A DNA stretch of 64,000 nt from a bacterium (GTDB taxonomy: Bacteria > Patescibacteriota > Gracilibacteria > BD1-5 > UBA6164), in assembly GCA_024635475.1 (NCBI GenBank), contig JAGXIW010000003.1, forward strand, positions 124,001 through 188,000, read 5' to 3'. Below, piece by piece: positions 59,435 through 64,000 of the stretch. Position numbers and translations under genes: made by a program. Under the pieces are notes generated by a model. The model searched no databases and was not told the DNA's origin. It was given only the letters and a program-made list of their open reading frames with translations. Each line of letters starts with the position of its first letter. The stretch's first letter is position 1.

Positions 59435-61744
59435 CTAATTTAAGCTTGCAAACAGTATAAAAATACTGAAAAAAGTGATAAAAAGAATTACTAAAGAAAA
59501 AATAGAAAAATAATTATTTTTTACACTTATTTTTAATAAAAGAGAGTTTATCACTACGGACACACTACTGAGAGCCATAGCTAAGCCTGCTAATTCTGGT
59601 TTTAAAAATAATCCAAAACTTATAAAAACCCCCGCTGCAATTGGTATTCATAAACTATTATAAAAAAGTGAGAAAAAAAGATTTTGTTTGATTTTAGAAA
59701 CTGTTTTTTTGCTCAAATTTATGGCATTAACTATGTCATTTAAATCATTCTTCATTAATACTATATCAGATGACTCCAGTGCTATATCATTTCCAGATCA
59801 CATACTTATAGCAAGATCACTATTTGTAAGAGCTATAGAGTCGTTTATTCAGTCTCAGACCATCGCAACGCTATAACCTAAACTTTGAATTTCTTTTACT
59901 ATATTTCACTTATCTTGAGGTAAAACTTCATAGTAAATATTTTCTACTTTTATTCAAACTTGTTCTCAAATATAATTAGCCGAATTTTTATTATCTCAAG
60001 TTATCATAAAAACCTCTATTCACATATTTTTTAGTATTTTAATTGCATTTATTGAAGTTTCTTTAATTGTATCACTCACAGAAATTAATGCTAAAATTTC
60101 ATAATTGTTTGCTAAAAATAAAACTGTTTTTCATTCGGATAACAATTTTTCATAATTTTTTAAAATCTCTTTTGCTGTATTTAATTTAAAATCTTCTATA
60201 AGTTTTTTATTTCAAATAAAATATTCTTGCTCTTTTATTATTCAAACAATTCATTTTCAATTTATTATCTTAAAATTACTTGATGATATTAACTCAATAT
60301 TTTTTTCTTGTACATATTTGGTAATAGCTTTTGAAATAGGATGATTTGAATGATTTTCTAAAGAATATATTATTTCTAGAATTTGTTTTTCATTTTTATT
60401 TCAAAATATAATTAAATCTTGAAGTGTTGGGTTTCATGCCGTAATAGTTCAAGTCTTATCAAGAGCAACTGCATTTATATAATTAGCTTTTTCAAGAGCT
60501 GATCATCCTTTTATCAATATTCCATATTTTGCTGCAATTCAAGTTCATACTATTACAGCTGTAGGAGTTGCCAATCATAAAGCACAAGGACAAGCTATTA
60601 CAACCACACTACAAGCTAACAACAAAGAGGTTTCAAAAGTTCAAGCAAGTAAAAAATACCAAACTATAAAAGTTAAAATTGATAATAAAATAACTATTGG
60701 AACAAATATTCTTGAAATTCTATCAGCAAATCATTCAATATTTGATTTTGACAAGCTCGCCTCTTCAAGTAAATTGATTATCTGAGAAAGCATTGTTCAA
60801 GCTCATATATTTACCGCTTGCATTTCAAAACTTGTGTATTTATTTAAGGTTCAAGTAAGTACTCTATCACCTAATTCTTTATCACTCGGTAAACTTTCTC
60901 AAGTAAGCATTGATTCATCAATTGAAGCATTTCATAAAATTATTATTCAATCAACAGGAATTTTATCTCAAGGCTTTACTAAAATAATATCTCAAGCAAT
61001 TATTTTTTCTATTTCAATTTCCTTAAATATAGAATTTATTTTTACAAAAGCAGTTTTTGGAGCTAGGTGCATAAGTTTTGAAATAGCATCATTTGTACTT
61101 GATTTTGCTTTATTTTCTAAATATTTTCAAAAAGTTACAAAAGTTATTAATAAAGCTGAAACTTCAAAATAGATTCACTCTATTTTCATCCCTTCTAATC
61201 AAATTATGCTTCATTTTTCAATAAAATAATTTATATAAGAATATAGACTATAAATAAAAGCTGTGCTTGTTCATATAGCAATTAATGTATACATATTTGC
61301 TGTTTTTTGTGTAAATGCAGCATATGCTCCTTTATAAAAAATAGTTCAAATACTAAATTGTACAATAATTGCAATAATAAATGAAACTATAGCCATATAC
61401 GGCATAACAAAATCATTATAAGGCAAATCCCTTACAAGATCGTAAACCATAAAAATTATAAGAGGAACTGATAAAATAATTCAAAATAAGCTTCTTTTAA
61501 ACCAAAGATTAACTTCATCTTCCTTTTTTATATCACTTTTAGTTGCTTTATATCATGCATTTTTTATTATCTGAATTATTTCTTCTTCATTAATTTTTGT
61601 TTCATCAAACTCTATCAATGCTTTATTATTTCAAAAATTTATTTGAGCTTTTGATATTGCACTATTTTTAGTTAAACTATTTTCTATAATTTTAGAACAA
61701 CTTGTACAATGCATTCATGATATATTTAATTTAGATTTTTGCAT
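59435..61744 (-). CDS. copA: Copper-exporting P1B-type ATPase
   Basis: 769 residues. An N-terminal heavy-metal domain holds 'GMHCTSCS'; eight membrane helices include the metal site 'CPCALGLATP'; the phosphorylation motif 'DKTGTIT' is near residue 428, with 'GDGINDS' and the His-Pro motif 'NHSNHPIS' in the nucleotide domain. It pumps Cu(I) out of the cytoplasm. It lies 10 bases after the HMA/DsbD_2 gene and before csoR. Confidence 0.96.
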
Positions 61745-61754
61745 ATTATTATAA

Positions 61755-63059
61755 TTATTTAATAATTATTATTCATTGTTTCATTCACATCGCAGTACAA
61801 ACAACTTTATAAGTTCCTGGTTTTGAATTTTTTATATTTATTATTATTGGAATTCATTTTTTAACTAAATATTCTTTTTCATCAATTCAAGGAATTGTTA
61901 ATCAATAGAAGCACCCCTGTCAATCTGATATTGGATTTATAGTTAACCTATAATTTTTTGCTCATTCTAAAATTACATCATTTTCAAATCATTCTCAATT
62001 ATGCACAACTTCAACTTCTTTTAATTCTTGTAAATTTATAGTATTTTGGGTTGAATTATTACCTACATTATTCGTATTAAATAAATTAAAATTAAACATA
62101 TTTGAAAACCCAGAAAGTATAAATATACCAAAATAGACTATTAATACTCCTATAAACTTATTTATATAATCATAATTTTTATCTTTAAAATAACTACTTC
62201 AAAATCCAATTAAAAATAAAACTGGCATTGTTCACAGAGCAAATGTTCACATTATCATTGCTCATGATAAAAAACTTGAACTACTTGCTGCATAGATTTG
62301 CATACTTTGAGTAAATCAACAAGGTAAGAAAAAAGTCAAAGCTCCTATAATAGGTGCAAATACTGGATTTTTTATATTTAGAATTTTTTTTCAAAGAAAT
62401 TTTGGCATGCTTATTCAAAGTTTTGAGATTGAAGGAAATATATTTAATATATTAAATCCCATATATATCATAAAAATTCATGCTACTAATAACAAAATCT
62501 TATTTAACATTCAAAAACTTCATAAATATCATCAAATTAATCAAAGTATTCAACCTCAAAGTGCAAATCAAATAATCCTTCAAAAATGAAATTTTAATTG
62601 TGTTTTTAAATGAGATGATGTACTTTTTGAAGTATCAATATATTTTGAAAATCCTACAACAATACCTCAAGTAACGGCTAAACAAGTTGATAATGATGCT
62701 ACAATTCATACCAAAATAATTACAAAAAAACTTAAATTATCACTTTTTAATACATCTTTGAATAATTCAACATCTTTAAAAAGAAAAAATGCCATTCAAA
62801 ATATTATAAAAATTAGAATTATTATAATATTATCCAAAATCTTGTTTTTTACAGTTTTTCATAATTTAGTACTATATCAAAGCTCATTTATTATTTTATT
62901 AACCGATTCCATATCAGCATCTTTTATATCTATATCAATAAAATTCTCTTGAGCAGATATTTTTCTTATCTTTATTCAAGGAATTTCTGAAAGTTTATTT
63001 TCAATCAACACCTCACAAGACTTGCAATGCATTCAATAAACAGATATTTTTTTGTTCAT
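61755..63059 (-). CDS. HMA domain-DsbD_2-cupredoxin-like copper protein
   Basis: 434 residues in three parts: an N-terminal metal-binding domain with 'GMHCKSCE'; a six-helix membrane domain of the TauE/SafE-like DsbD_2 type, with 'STCLAVTGG' and 'LTFFLPCGFTQSMQ' carrying conserved Cys; and a C-terminal soluble domain ending 'YKVVCTAMGM', which resembles a cupredoxin copper site. This combination accompanies copper ATPases and probably hands copper across or at the membrane. It is the first gene of the copper operon and starts beside a CsoR-type operator. Confidence 0.88.
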
Positions 63060-63086
63060 ATTTTATTTATTTATTAGTAATAAATT

Positions 63087-63131
63087 GTACCTACCCCACA
63101 GGTATAGTAATCTTATTTTTTATTTTGTCAA
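63087..63131 (-). promoter_or_regulatory. Copper operon promoter with CsoR operator
   Basis: On the minus strand TTGACA (63131-63126), a 16-base spacer and TACTAT (63109-63104) form a promoter. The -10 region is overlapped by TATACCTGTGGGGTAGGTAC (63106-63087), with the TACC...GGGGTA pattern of CsoR sites. Repressor bound here would block polymerase and Cu(I) would relieve it. Confidence 0.7.
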
Positions 63132-63218
63132 AAGATATTTTTTTGGTACATTTTTTATTTGTTACTAATTTTTTATATTAACTTTTTCTAAATATCAGAA
63201 ATGTTGTTACTTTTTCTT

Positions 63219-63246
63219 TTGACAAAACCAAATTATTTTTTAAAAT
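63219..63246 (+). promoter_or_regulatory. Promoter of rpsF-ssb
   Basis: TTGACA (63219-63224), 16-base spacer, TAAAAT (63241-63246), about 80 bases before rpsF. The -35 box is perfect. Together with the minus-strand promoter it explains most of this 268-base divergent gap. Confidence 0.55.
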
Positions 63247-63287
63247 GTATTTGCTTTTTATAAAAAAAGGCATTTTATTTATATCCT

Positions 63288-63308
63288 TCCAGATTTTACT
63301 AATCTGGA
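63288..63308 (+). promoter_or_regulatory. Leader hairpin before rpsF
   Basis: An 8-base perfect stem (TCCAGATT / AATCTGGA) with a 5-base loop, 20 bases before the rpsF start. rpsF leaders in many bacteria hold an S6:S18-binding structure for autoregulation; I cannot see its full consensus here. Confidence 0.4.
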
Positions 63309-63327
63309 TATTAACCCAAAGGAAACT

Positions 63328-63612
63328 ATGAAAAATTATGAACTGATGCTTATTGTCAATCCTAGTGCTTCTGAAGATGACAGAACTACTGCCTTAAATA
63401 ATGTTAAAGGTTTAATTGAAAAATCTTCTTGAAAAATTGTTAAAGAAGATATTTGGTGAGAGAAAAAAATGGCTTATAAAATCAATAATTCATCAAAATG
63501 ATTTTATGTTTTATATGATTTAGAATTAGATTGAAAAGAAATTAAAACTATAACTAAAGAGATTAACTTAAACAAAAATGTATGGAGACATATGTTTGTA
63601 GCTAGAGATTAA
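63328..63612 (+). CDS. rpsF: 30S ribosomal protein S6
   Basis: 94 residues, normal for S6. The start 'MKNYELMLIVNPSAS' and 'GEKKMAYKINNSSKGFYVLYDLE' are family signatures. A clear Shine-Dalgarno AAAGGAA precedes the ATG by a few bases, which is uncommon for genes in this window. It is followed after 32 bases by ssb, the order also seen in many bacteria (rpsF-ssb-rpsR). Confidence 0.96.
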
Positions 63613-63644
63613 TTTAAATTTAATTTATAATTATAATAACAAAG

Positions 63645-64000
63645 ATGAGAACAGTTAATAAAGTAATCCTTATAGGAAACATAACTAGAGATCCTTCGAT
63701 TAAAATTACTGAAAAAGAAAAAAAAATAGCTTTATTTACTATTGCAACAAATAGATATTATAAAACTGCTGATGGTGAAAATAAAAGTGAATCTGAATTT
63801 CATAATTGTGTAGCTTGGGGAAATTTAGCAGATAGAGTTGAGAAATTTTTAGTAAAATGAAAACTCGTTTATGTTGAATGAAGACTTAGAACTAGAGTTA
63901 TAGACAAAGAGGACTCTTCTAAGGTTTACAAAACTGAAATAGTTGTATCAAATCTTATATTTTTAAATAAAAGATCTGATTTCGAAGAAGGAGCTAGTAC
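63645..64000 (+). CDS. ssb: Single-stranded DNA-binding protein, 3' end outside the window
   Basis: The visible 118 residues are an OB-fold SSB: 'VNKVILIGNITRDPSIK', 'FTIATNRYYK', 'EFHNCVAWGNLADRVEKFLVKG' and 'VYVEGRLRTR', with two of these glycines encoded by TGA. The C-terminal acidic tail is beyond the window. Co-transcribed with rpsF. Confidence 0.95.

Overview
The window is AT-rich DNA from a bacterium that reads UGA as glycine (genetic code 25), the signature of the candidate phyla Absconditabacteria (SR1) and Gracilibacteria. Under the standard code almost every gene breaks at TGA. With TGA read as Gly, familiar motifs appear at those positions (KsgA 'LEIGPGYGS', GatA 'DTGGSLRFPG', Era 'GRPNTGKS'), and long frames end only at TAA or TAG. 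All coordinates and residue numbers here use this code. I cannot tell which of the two phyla it is. I found no tRNA, rRNA or CRISPR array.

Layout. 1-4631 (-): a tight four-gene operon with a PEP-utilizing enzyme, a GNAT protein, a CarS/PlsC fusion (phospholipid synthesis) and a radical SAM enzyme. 4728-9540 (-): an M3 oligopeptidase, a receiver-only response regulator and a sensor histidine kinase. 9664-13627 (-): rlmH, a small unknown gene, and a BatA/BatB/TPR (von Willebrand A) membrane cluster. 13701-15907 (+): ksgA and tyrS. 16111-32526 (-): one uninterrupted frame of 16,416 bases encoding a 5,471-residue membrane-anchored surface protein. 32668-36750 (-): dnaE. 36856-40677 (-): yvcK, a Nudix gene, a GNAT gene and alaS. 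40796-45427 (-): two unknown genes, prmC, an ABC-2-type membrane protein, a bacterial PH-domain protein and tsaB. 45585-51312 (+): mfd, an FKBP-type lipoprotein, rplS and gatA. 51394-54796 (-): a zinc-ribbon membrane protein, trmD, gmk, trpS and a winged-helix regulator. 55003-63059 (-): a UvrD/RecB-type helicase-nuclease, era, csoR, copA and a copper-handling HMA/DsbD_2-like protein. 63328-64000 (+): rpsF and a truncated ssb.

Three observations stand out. First, the giant gene. I split every codon of its frame and found no TAA or TAG; the architecture (N-terminal membrane anchor, peptidase-like region, duplicated modules, calcium-loop and FG-GAP-like repeats, proline-rich stalk) suits a cell-surface adhesion or host-contact protein of an episymbiont. 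Second, short palindromic repeats bounded by TGTCATTCTGAG / CTCAGAATGACA occur between genes and also in frame inside dnaE (twice) and, as another family, in prmC. Both dnaE copies are read in the same frame and give related peptides, as Rickettsia palindromic elements do. Third, two unusual protein arrangements: a CarS-PlsC fusion, and an FKBP lipoprotein in which the last strand of the SlyD-like fold precedes the first, as in a circular permutant.

Most of the rest is translation, DNA repair and envelope housekeeping in compact operons with gaps of about 10-40 bases, ended by AT-rich hairpins. No gene-free stretch exceeds 300 bases. The longest, 63060-63327, holds the divergent copper-operon and rpsF promoters.
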